Part shown: one piece after another, positions 1-5,311 of the stretch
How the letters are laid out: every line of letters begins with the position of its first letter
Position numbering within the stretch: the first letter of the stretch is position 1
DNA from: Actinomycetes bacterium
GTDB lineage: Bacteria > Actinomycetota > Actinomycetes > Actinomycetales > Cellulomonadaceae
DNA: 7,214 nucleotides
Assembly (NCBI GenBank): GCA_023390875.1
Contig: JAEWCA010000116.1
Coordinates: forward strand, 1 to 7,214
Direction of reading: 5' to 3'
Made by a program: the position numbers and the translations under genes
Notes under the pieces: model-generated
What the model saw: only the letters and a program-made list of their open reading frames with translations
The model's database searches: none
Told to the model about the DNA's origin: nothing

Positions 1-201
1 AACATCCTTGCCAATCCGCTGCGGCAACTGGCCGGCCCGATGGCGCGGCATCTTGCGCCGTCAGCACTGGTGATCCTGTCGGGGCTTTTGACGCATCAGG
101 CGGCGGGCGTGATCGCCGCCTACCGCGCGCGCGGGCTCGTGCCGCTACGGCACCTGCGAATCGAGGGATGGAGCAGCCTGCTGCTGCGCTCCATGCTTTA
201 A
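1..201 (+). CDS. prmA: Ribosomal protein L11 methyltransferase, C-terminal end (partial)
   Basis: The frame is open from the first base and ends at TAA 199-201, giving the last 66 residues of a protein that begins outside the window. The segment starts NILANPL, which matches the conserved N(I/V)LA(N)PL strand of the Rossmann-type methyltransferase core. It continues with L-x-P-S-A-L-V-I-L-S-G-L-L and a Gln-containing helix followed by a V..Y pattern, as expected for the PrmA C-terminus. PrmA is a cytoplasmic enzyme that uses S-adenosylmethionine to trimethylate amino groups of ribosomal protein L11. The ending EGWSSLLLRSML corresponds to the usual final E-W-x-x-L strand. Gene order (prmA, small reverse-strand gene, aminopeptidase P) fits Bradyrhizobium-type genomes from memory. 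The N-terminal half and the SAM-binding GxGxG loop are not visible. Confidence 0.85.
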   Translation, partial: NILANPLRQLAGPMARHLAPSALVILSGLLTHQAAGVIAAYRARGLVPLRHLRIEGWSSLLLRSML

Positions 202-211
202 ACTGATCGAA

Positions 212-391
212 TTACTTGTCCTGCTCGCGGAGAGCGGTCTCGCTCTTCTGCGCTTTCAGCCGGCGCCTGACGCGGCGTTCGACAAAGCGATCCAGGATCT
301 GGACGATGACACCGCGCTGCTTCTGTTCGATGGGAGCAATCGGGCCGCGGCGGACCGGCGGCGAAATCTTCTCAAAGCTGAACGCAGGCAT
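212..391 (-). CDS. Small basic conserved hypothetical protein (59 aa)
   Basis: This reverse-strand frame encodes 59 residues beginning MPAFSFEKISPPVRRGPIAP and ending in a Lys/Arg/Glu-rich helix (roughly residues 26-59, including RFVERRVRRRLKAQKSE). The start at 391 is chosen because GAGGGG, a good Shine-Dalgarno site, lies seven bases upstream. An ATG nine codons of frame earlier has no such site. The protein has no signal peptide or membrane segment. Its composition (Pro-rich basic N-terminus and long basic amphipathic helix) could suit nucleic-acid or ribosome contact, but that is a guess. The gene is convergent with prmA, leaving ten bases between the stops, and divergent from the aminopeptidase gene. 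I believe similar short proteins occur at this place in Bradyrhizobium relatives, but I cannot assign a function. Confidence 0.6.
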   Translation of the reverse strand: MPAFSFEKISPPVRRGPIAPIEQKQRGVIVQILDRFVERRVRRRLKAQKSETALREQDK

Positions 392-580
392 TGTGTATCC
401 CCTCGCCATTGAGTTGAGACACCCTTGGAAGCCTCCCGACATCGTTGTCGAACGGCTTGCGCTGAAAACCGTTCCGTCTTTTCTAAACCTGCAACGACGG
501 TATTGAAGCACAAGTTATGCCAAATTGTGGCGATTCCGCTTACATTGCAGACCCGCCCACGCAGCCATAAAGTGACCGGC
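392..580. other. Divergent intergenic region between small ORF and aminopeptidase P
   Basis: This 189-bp stretch separates two outward-facing genes and must hold both promoters. It is clearly more AT-rich than the flanking genes (for example around 480-535), as promoter regions usually are. No hexamer pair was convincing enough to call. A 6-bp inverted repeat, GAACGG at 450-455 and CCGTTC at 469-474 with a 13-base spacer, could be an operator half-site pair or chance. There is no strong ribosome binding site in front of the aminopeptidase ATG at 581. Confidence 0.4.
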
Positions 581-1195
581 ATGTTCGAGGCCCATTTCCA
601 GACGTTCGAAGAACCCGAAGGCGGCGTTGCGCTGACGGCGCGGCTGGCCGCATTCCGCGAGGAATTGGCGCGGCGGAAGCTGACCGGCTTCGTGATCCCC
701 CGCGCAGACCAGCAGCAGAATGAATATGTTGCGCCGTCCGAGGAACGGCTGGCGTGGCTGACCGGCTTCACCGGATCGGCGGGGCTTGCGATCGTGCTGA
801 TGCAGGAAGCCGCGCTGTTCGTCGATGGGCGCTATACGCTGCAGGCGGGCAAGCAGGTCGATCCGAAGGCCTGGCAAATCCAGCCGCTGGTCGATCCGCC
901 GCCGGAATACTGGCTGACAACGCATCTTTCCTCCGCAGATCGCCTAGGATTTGACCCGTGGCTGCACACTTCTGCGGCAGCCGAGCGTCTGGCAGCGGCT
1001 TGCGCCAAGGTCGGCGCCGAGCTGGTCGCAGTCGACAGCAACCCGGTCGATGCGATCTGGACGGAGCGCCCGCGCCCGCCGCTCGGCCCGGTCTCCATTC
1101 ACGGCCTGCCATTCGCCGGCGAGGTCGAGACGGCAAAGCTGGAGCGGATCAGGGATGAGATCGACAAGCTCGGCGTCGACGACGTCCTCGTCGTT
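581..1195 (+). CDS. Xaa-Pro aminopeptidase (M24B family), N-terminal fragment cut by contig join
   Basis: About 198-205 residues of a long-form aminopeptidase P are present, starting [11 protein letters not shown], a start I recall from Bradyrhizobium-group homologues. An in-frame GTG three codons earlier is the alternative; neither has a strong Shine-Dalgarno site. The fragment covers the first creatinase-type N-terminal domain. It includes [15 protein letters not shown] (about residues 36-50), [20 protein letters not shown] (53-72), [12 protein letters not shown] (78-89), LGFDPWLHT (122-130) and [14 protein letters not shown] (151-164). Full-length relatives are about 600 residues, with a second creatinase-like domain and a C-terminal pita-bread metal site that removes N-terminal residues preceding proline. 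All of that is missing. Around residues 198-205 the reading becomes antisense dnaK sequence from another organism, so the downstream open frame (to 3118) is not this protein. The break is judged artificial. Confidence 0.85.
1169..1195. other. Chimeric junction: alphaproteobacterial sequence joined to actinobacterial dnaK
   Basis: To the left, the + strand reads aminopeptidase P up to about [10 protein letters not shown]. To the right, the - strand reads the acidic tail of an actinobacterial DnaK ([11 protein letters not shown]). The bases from about 1169 to 1195 can be read sensibly as either gene, so the exact join cannot be placed within this short shared stretch. GC content and codon use shift here, and both genes lose their 3' ends. 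No transposon end, integrase, tRNA or att-like repeat is present. This pattern fits joining of two genomes at a short shared word. Confidence 0.85.
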
Positions 1196-2992
1196 GGCCT
1201 GCGGCTGCGCGGCGGGCTGGTCCGCCGGCGCCTCGGCGCCCTGGTTCGCGTAGATGGCCTCGCCGATCTTCTGGCTGACCTGCGCGAGGTGCTGCGTCTT
1301 GGCCTTGACGGCCTCGGCGTCGGTGCCCTCGAGGGCGACCTTCAGCTCGCCGACCGCGGCCTGCACGTCGGTCTTGACGTCCTCGGGCAGCTTGTCCGCG
1401 TTGTCGACGAGGAGCTTCTCCGTGGAGTAGACGAGCTGCTCGGCGGAGTTGCGAGCCTCGGCCTCCTCGCGGCGCTTCTTGTCCTCGGACGCGTGCTCCT
1501 CGGCCTCCTTCACCATGCGGTCGATGTCCTCCTTGGGGAGGGCGCTGCCGCCGGTGATGGTCATCGACTGCTCCTTGTTCGTGCCGCGGTCCTTGGCGGA
1601 CACGTGCACGATGCCGTTCGCGTCGATGTCGAACGTGACCTCGATCTGCGGGACGCCGCGGGGCGCCGGCGCGATGCCGGTGAGCTCGAACGTGCCGAGC
1701 GGCTTGTTGTCCCGCGCGAACTCGCGCTCGCCCTGGAACACCTGGATGAGGACGGACGGCTGGTTGTCCTCGGCCGTGGAGAAGATCTCCGACCGCTTGG
1801 TGGGGATGGCCGTGTTGCGCTCGATGAGCTTGGTCATCACGCCGCCCTTGGTCTCGATGCCGAGGGACAGCGGGGTCACGTCGATCAGGAGGACGTCCTT
1901 GCGGTCGCCCTTCATGACGCCGGCCTGCAGCGCGGCACCGACGGCCACGACCTCGTCCGGGTTGACGCCCTTGTTCGGCTCCTGGCCGCCCGTGAGCTCC
2001 TTGACGACCTCGGTGACCGCGGGCATGCGGGTCGAGCCGCCGACGAGCACCACGTGGTCGATGTCCGCGAGCTTGATGCCCGCGTCCTTGATGACCGAGT
2101 GGAACGGCGCCTTCGTCCGGTCGAGCAGGTCCTGCGTCATCTGCTGGAACTGCGCGCGCGTGAGCTTGGTGTCCAGGTGGACCGGGCCGTTCTCGCTCAT
2201 GCTGAGGTACTGCAGCGAGATGTTGGTGGCCGTCGCGGACGACAGCTCCTTCTTCGCCTGCTCCGCCGCCTCACGCAGACGCTGCAGGGCGATCTTGTCC
2301 TTGGACAGGTCGACGCCCGTCGAGTTCTTCACCTCGGAGACGAGGTGGTCGACGATGCGGTTGTCCCAGTCGTCGCCGCCCAGGCGGTTGTCGCCGGACG
2401 TCGCGCGGACCTCGATCGTCGAGAACCCGTCGTCGTCCTTGCCGACCTCCAGGAGGGACACGTCGAACGTGCCACCACCGAGGTCGAAGACGAGGATGAG
2501 CTCGTCCTCCTTGCCCTTCTCCAGGCCGTACGCGAGGGCCGCAGCGGTGGGCTCGTTGATGATGCGCAGGACGTTGAGGCCCGCGATGGTGCCCGCGTCC
2601 TTCGTCGCCTGACGCTCGGCGTCGTTGAAGTACGCCGGGACCGTGATGACGGCCTCGGTGACGGGCTCGCCCAGGTAGGCCTCCGCGTCACGCTTCAGCT
2701 TGGAGAGCACCCGCGCGCTGATCTCCTGCGCGGTGTACTTCTTGTCGTCGATGCTCGTCGACCAGTCCGTGCCCATGTGGCGCTTGACGGACGTGATCGT
2801 GCGGTCGACGTTCGTGACGGCCTGGCGCTTGGCGATCTCGCCGACCAGGACCTCACCCGTCTTGGAGAACGCGACCACCGACGGCGTCGTGCGCGACCCC
2901 TCGGCGTTGGCGATGACCGTGGGCTCGCCACCCTCGAGGACGGCGACCACAGAGTTGGTGGTGCCGAGGTCGATGCCGACTGCTCGTGCCAT
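1169..2992 (-). CDS. dnaK: Molecular chaperone DnaK (Hsp70), missing its last few codons
   Basis: This cytoplasmic ATP-driven chaperone binds exposed hydrophobic peptides and works with DnaJ and GrpE. In actinobacteria it also acts as a partner of the repressor HspR. About 608 residues are genuine. The nucleotide-binding domain (1-365) has IDLGTTNS at 7-14, [12 protein letters not shown] at 146-157, [11 protein letters not shown] at 169-179 and [11 protein letters not shown] at 314-324. The interdomain linker [13 protein letters not shown] is at 366-378. The substrate-binding beta domain follows, including [11 protein letters not shown] (419-429), and then the helical lid from about 484. The tail is Gln/Ala/Pro-rich and acidic, ending DEDVVDAE. 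The roughly 24-residue insert that proteobacterial Hsp70s carry near residue 75-90 is absent, as in Gram-positive bacteria. AGAAGG lies seven bases before the ATG. Only some 10-15 terminal codons are lost at the join; the frame's continuation to 944 is spurious. grpE, dnaJ and hspR, usually downstream, are not in the window. Confidence 0.97.
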
Positions 2993-3049
2993 GTGTGTGC
3001 CTTCTTTCGTGTGCTGCTTCGTGGGTCATGGTGGCCCTCGCGGGCCGCT

Positions 3050-3070
3050 CTTGAGTCCGCCGCGCTCAAG
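3050..3070. promoter_or_regulatory. HAIR operator (HspR site), proximal to dnaK
   Basis: CTTGAGT-N7-GCTCAAG matches the HspR-associated inverted repeat (consensus CTTGAGT-N7-ACTCAAG) in 13 of 14 positions. It lies 58 bases upstream of the dnaK start codon. HspR is a MerR-like repressor of dnaK operons in actinobacteria and uses DnaK as a co-repressor; heat titrates DnaK away and relieves repression. The site overlaps a weak -10 candidate at 3069-3074. Confidence 0.9.
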
Positions 3071-3097
3071 TTTGCGCGCCGGGTTCGTCGGGCGCAA
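3069..3097 (-). promoter_or_regulatory. Weak candidate housekeeping promoter for dnaK
   Basis: On the minus strand, TTGCGC (3092-3097) and CAAACT (3069-3074) are separated by 17 bases. The -10 keeps only the A2 and T6 positions of the actinobacterial TAnnnT pattern, and the -35 keeps TTG. Its appeal is the position: the -10 runs into the proximal HAIR operator, so HspR bound there would block it. The similarity is weak and could be chance. Confidence 0.3.
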
Positions 3098-3113
3098 CTT
3101 CGAGACGGTGAAA

Positions 3114-3134
3114 CCTGAGTCTGATGGGCTCAAC
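3114..3134. promoter_or_regulatory. Second HAIR-like operator, distal to dnaK
   Basis: CCTGAGT-N7-GCTCAAC keeps the HAIR spacing and 11 of 14 consensus positions. The three differences are one base in the left arm and two in the right arm. It starts 44 bases upstream of the proximal HAIR. It covers the -10 element and the expected start point of the GGGAAT-N18-GTT promoter, which is where a repressor site would be expected. Multiple HAIR copies in front of dnaK are known in actinobacteria such as Streptomyces. Confidence 0.7.
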
Positions 3135-3158
3135 TCTTTCCGGGTCGCCGACATTCCC
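3132..3158 (-). promoter_or_regulatory. Sigma-H/sigma-R-type (ECF) promoter for dnaK
   Basis: On the minus strand, GGGAAT (3153-3158) is followed after exactly 18 bases by GTT (3132-3134). This matches the consensus of actinobacterial sigma-R/sigma-H promoters (GGAAT-N18/19-GTT), the ECF sigma factors for heat and thiol-oxidative stress. SigH control of dnaK is established in Mycobacterium tuberculosis. Transcription would begin near 3125, giving a leader of about 130 bases, and the start lies inside the distal HAIR operator. That suggests activation by the stress sigma factor combined with repression by HspR. Confidence 0.7.
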
Positions 3159-3274
3159 CGGTCATCTGCGTGTGCGCGATGAGGCGCTGATCGGGCGAGG
3201 AACCTCGCGGTGCAGGCCGGGCGCGCACACCCCTGTGGAGGTCGCGCTCGAACTCGCAACGCCATCCCGACGCA

Positions 3275-3297
3275 GGCAGGAGCTCGCGCGCTAGGTT
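3275..3297 (+). promoter_or_regulatory. Candidate promoter for a leaderless phosphatase transcript
   Basis: TAGGTT at 3292-3297 fits the actinobacterial -10 pattern TAnnnT. It ends eight bases before the GTG start codon at 3306, so transcription could begin at or within a base or two of that codon. No clear -35 is seen; GACG at 3269-3272 is the nearest resemblance. The span given covers the -10 and its spacer. Leaderless genes are common in actinobacteria and would explain the lack of a ribosome binding site. Confidence 0.45.
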
Positions 3298-3305
3298 GCC
3301 GTCCC

Positions 3306-4073
3306 GTGCGAGAGCTGATGTGGGACGGGTCGCGCAACATCCGTGACCTCGGAGGCTTGCCGACGGCGCACTCCGAGACCGGCGTGACGATGTTCGGTCG
3401 CGTGGCACGTGGGCCCCGTCGGGAATGGCTGACGACGGTCGGGCGCGAAGACGCTGTGCGCTGGGGTCTGAGGACGGTCGTCGACCTGCGCAATCTCAAC
3501 GAGTGGGGACCTCGACCCGACGACCCGGGGGGCGCGACGTCGGCGTGGGACGAGGTCACCATCGTCCATGCGCCGACCGAGGACCCTGAGCACGAGGAGT
3601 TCGTGGCGACCTGCGGGCCGATCCTGGACTCACCCGCCTGCTGGACGCACAACGCCCGCATCCTGCCTGAGCTTCTGAGCCGGACCCTGAACGCCGTGGC
3701 GCACGCCGAGCCCGGAGTTCTCGTGCACTGCAGCGGAGGACGCGACCGCACGGGCATGATCACCGCCCTCCTGCTCGCGAACGCGGGTGTCGCGCCGGAC
3801 GCCGTGGCGGCGGACTGGGCACTGTCCGTGCGGACGATGCATCGTCACGGGCTTCCCGCGCATGATCGCCAGTCGCGATGGGACGAGCCGCAGGTCGAGG
3901 AGTTCGTGGCTGAGGGGACCGCGGTCGTCGAGAGCGTCGCTGCTCATGTCGCCACCTTCCTCGATGACGTCGGGCTGGACGACGTCACCCGCCGACGGCT
4001 TCGGGACCTTCTCGTCGCTCGGCCACGGCGAGGTGGCGACACGCCTCCGGTGAGGATTCGGACAGGACGGTGA
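3306..4073 (+). CDS. Tyrosine-protein phosphatase, MptpB-like (Y_phosphatase3 family)
   Basis: The 255-residue protein carries the complete Cys-based phosphatase P-loop HCSGGRDRTG at residues 141-150. This is a C-x5-R motif with nucleophile Cys142 and phosphate-binding Arg148. It closely resembles the HCFAGKDRTG loop of the secreted phosphatase PtpB/MptpB of Mycobacterium tuberculosis. The N-terminal NIRDLGGLPT (11-20) and the strand GLRTVVDLRNLNEW (54-67), supplying a general-acid-side framework, are also typical of the family. The start is taken as GTG 3306, giving VRELMWDGSRNIRDLGG; ATG 3318 is possible. The upstream frame to 3210 lacks family-like sequence. There is no signal peptide or transmembrane segment, so the enzyme is probably cytoplasmic. 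The substrate could be phosphotyrosine, phosphoserine/threonine or phosphoinositide and cannot be read from sequence. The gene is divergent from dnaK. Confidence 0.88.
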   Translation: MRELMWDGSRNIRDLGGLPTAHSETGVTMFGRVARGPRREWLTTVGREDAVRWGLRTVVDLRNLNEWGPRPDDPGGATSAWDEVTIVHAPTEDPEHEEFVATCGPILDSPACWTHNARILPELLSRTLNAVAHAEPGVLVHCSGGRDRTGMITALLLANAGVAPDAVAADWALSVRTMHRHGLPAHDRQSRWDEPQVEEFVAEGTAVVESVAAHVATFLDDVGLDDVTRRRLRDLLVARPRRGGDTPPVRIRTGR

Positions 4074-4091
4074 GACCTGCGCCGTCTCCCC
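4069..4091 (+). terminator. Weak hairpin overlapping the phosphatase stop codon
   Basis: GAGAC (4072-4076) and GTCTC (4084-4088) pair across a seven-base loop. Two further G-C pairs follow beyond one mismatch. The hairpin lies directly on the stop codon and has no T-run, so it could end the phosphatase transcript or be chance in GC-rich DNA. Confidence 0.25.
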
Positions 4092-4204
4092 CACGTGTCC
4101 ACACGCAGGCCAGAGCCACGCGGTCTGGACGGGCGTGACGAGTTCCTACAACGACCCGACGGGGGCGCGGCAAGTTCGGACAAGTGGTCTCACGCGAGTT
4201 GGCC

Positions 4205-4220
4205 CCGGTGTTCACACCGG
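4205..4220. terminator. Short perfect hairpin in the convergent gap
   Basis: CCGGTG-TTCA-CACCGG is a perfect 6-bp stem with a four-base loop, lying between the converging phosphatase and regulator genes. It has no T-tract on either side. It could contribute to termination from either direction. The rest of the 224-bp gap (4074-4297) shows no convincing gene. Confidence 0.35.
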
Positions 4221-4273
4221 ACGTTCGGGAGGCAGAGCTCGATGGCCTCGGCGGACGCGGGCGGCCTTCTCGT

Positions 4274-4293
4274 CCGCCCGGTCGGCCGGGCGG
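4274..4293 (-). terminator. Strong GC hairpin just after the regulator gene
   Basis: CCGCCCGG-TCGG-CCGGGCGG forms a perfect 8-bp G/C stem with a tetraloop. It ends four bases past the stop codon of the MmyB-type regulator, reading on the minus strand. There is no following U-tract, which is usual for actinobacterial terminators. Its position and strength make it the best terminator candidate in the window. Confidence 0.55.
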
Positions 4294-4297
4294 GTCG

Positions 4298-5209
4298 TCA
4301 CGCCGTCGTGCCGGGCGCCTGCGCGTGCGGCTGCGGGGTGATCGTGGTGGCCGCCCAGGACGCCAGGAGCTGGAGGCCGTCCGCGGACGGCGAGCTCGGC
4401 ACGGCCGTGTAGACGTTGACCTGCAGGCCGGGGTCGGCTGGCAGGACGAGGGCTTCGTAGTCGAGCTCGAGCAGCCCGACGGCGGGGTGGTGGAAGACCT
4501 TGGTGCCCGAGCGGTGGTAGCGCACGTCGTGCGACGCCCACAGGCGGCGGAAGTCCTCGCTGAGGGTGGACAGCTCGCCGACGAGGTCGGTGAGGCGCTT
4601 GTCGTAGGGGTTGCGGCCGGCCTCGGCGCGCAGGATCGCGACGGCGTCGTGCGCCATGCGCTCGGCCTTGGCACCCCAGAACAGCTGCGCGGCTGCCGGG
4701 TCGAGGAACTGGAACCGGGCCGTGTTCACGGGCTTGCCGGGGACGCGCGAGGGCGAGTCGTAGAGCGGCGCGTACAGGGCGCGGCCCAGCAGGTTCGCAC
4801 CCAGCACGTCGAGGCGGCCGTTGCGCACGAACGCGGGTGCGTCGAGCGCGTCGAGGATGCGTTGGACGGAGGGACGCAGGACCGCTGCGGGGGTGTGGCG
4901 GGCGCGCGACCGGGCGGCGCCGGAGGCGTTGGCGGTGCGGGCGAGGTCGAACAGGTGCCCGCGCTCGGCCTCGTCGAGCTGCAGCGCTTCGGCCAGCGAC
5001 TCCAGGACCTCCTCGGAGACCCCGGTGAGGTTCCCGCGTTCCATGCGGGTGTAGTAGTCGACGCTCACGCCGGCGAGCATCGCGACCTCCTCGCGGCGCA
5101 GCCCCGGCACGCGGCGGTTGCCGCCGTAGGCGGCCAGGTTCGCGCGCTCGGGGGTGATCCGCCCCCGGCGAGTCGTGAGGAACTCACGGGTCTCTGCTCG
5201 AAGGTCCAT
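4298..5209 (-). CDS. XRE-family regulator with MmyB-like ligand-binding domain
   Basis: The 303-residue protein has an N-terminal helix-turn-helix at about residues 34-59 (VPGLRREEVAMLAGVSVDYY followed by TRMERG), the typical HTH_31/XRE signature with the VDYYTRLE/MERG ending. A larger C-terminal domain (about 108-280) contains VQRILDAL.APAFVRNGRLDVLGAN, the GRALYAPLY segment and a closing strand pattern VGLLELDYEAL. This arrangement is the MmyB-like ligand-binding domain, for which a structurally studied relative binds fatty acid; the ligand here is unknown. The Trp often found in the V-L-x-W-N segment is replaced (VLGANLLG). The start at 5209 gives MDLRAETREFLTTRRG, a normal family start; the upstream in-frame ATG at 5275 would overlap the shared promoter region. 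A TACCGT -10 seven bases before the ATG suggests a leaderless message. It is divergent from the antiporter gene, which it probably controls. Confidence 0.9.
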   Translation of the reverse strand: MDLRAETREFLTTRRGRITPERANLAAYGGNRRVPGLRREEVAMLAGVSVDYYTRMERGNLTGVSEEVLESLAEALQLDEAERGHLFDLARTANASGAARSRARHTPAAVLRPSVQRILDALDAPAFVRNGRLDVLGANLLGRALYAPLYDSPSRVPGKPVNTARFQFLDPAAAQLFWGAKAERMAHDAVAILRAEAGRNPYDKRLTDLVGELSTLSEDFRRLWASHDVRYHRSGTKVFHHPAVGLLELDYEALVLPADPGLQVNVYTAVPSSPSADGLQLLASWAATTITPQPHAQAPGTTA

Positions 5210-5311
5210 GCCCTCGACGGTACGTTCCGGGCTCCGGGGCTGGGAGGTACTGGCGTTACCGGGCACGACCGCCACTCCCCCGTCGCAGCGTCGCGTCGTG
5301 GACTGGACGCC
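5210..5311. promoter_or_regulatory. Shared divergent promoter/operator region of regulator and antiporter
   Basis: These 102 bases separate the two start codons. On the minus strand, TACCGT (5217-5222) fits TAnnnT and sits seven bases before the regulator ATG. GGTAC occurs at 5219-5223 and again at 5246-5250. The second copy faces GTTACC at 5255-5260, making GGTA-N7-TACC near the middle of the gap. These GGTAC-type elements are reasonable operator candidates for the regulator, one overlapping its own -10. No clear promoter for the antiporter was found, and its ATG has only a weak GGA upstream. Confidence 0.4.

Noticed and set aside
944..1168. The dnaK frame continuing about 74 codons beyond DEDVVDAE
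   Set aside because: This tail is antisense to aminopeptidase P and unlike any Hsp70 C-terminus; it results from the join.
1449..2612. A 387-aa Ser-rich open frame on the + strand
   Set aside because: It lies wholly antisense to the strongly conserved dnaK and has no recognisable domain.
425..3118. An 897-aa open frame joining aminopeptidase P to a long Arg/Asp/Leu-rich sequence
   Set aside because: After ~1195 it is the antisense of dnaK from another organism; the composition is that of a shadow frame in high-GC DNA, so it is not a fusion protein.
3210..3305. Longer phosphatase start at ATG 3210
   Set aside because: The extra 32 residues do not resemble the family, and a good -10 lies at 3292-3297, inside that extension.
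5210..5275. Longer regulator start giving 22 extra residues (MAVVPGNAST...)
   Set aside because: It would occupy most of the shared promoter region, and the family normally starts near MDLRAETREF.
4184..5311. Upstream extension of the antiporter frame by 376 codons
   Set aside because: It is antisense to the regulator, and the membrane protein family starts near the ATG at 5312.
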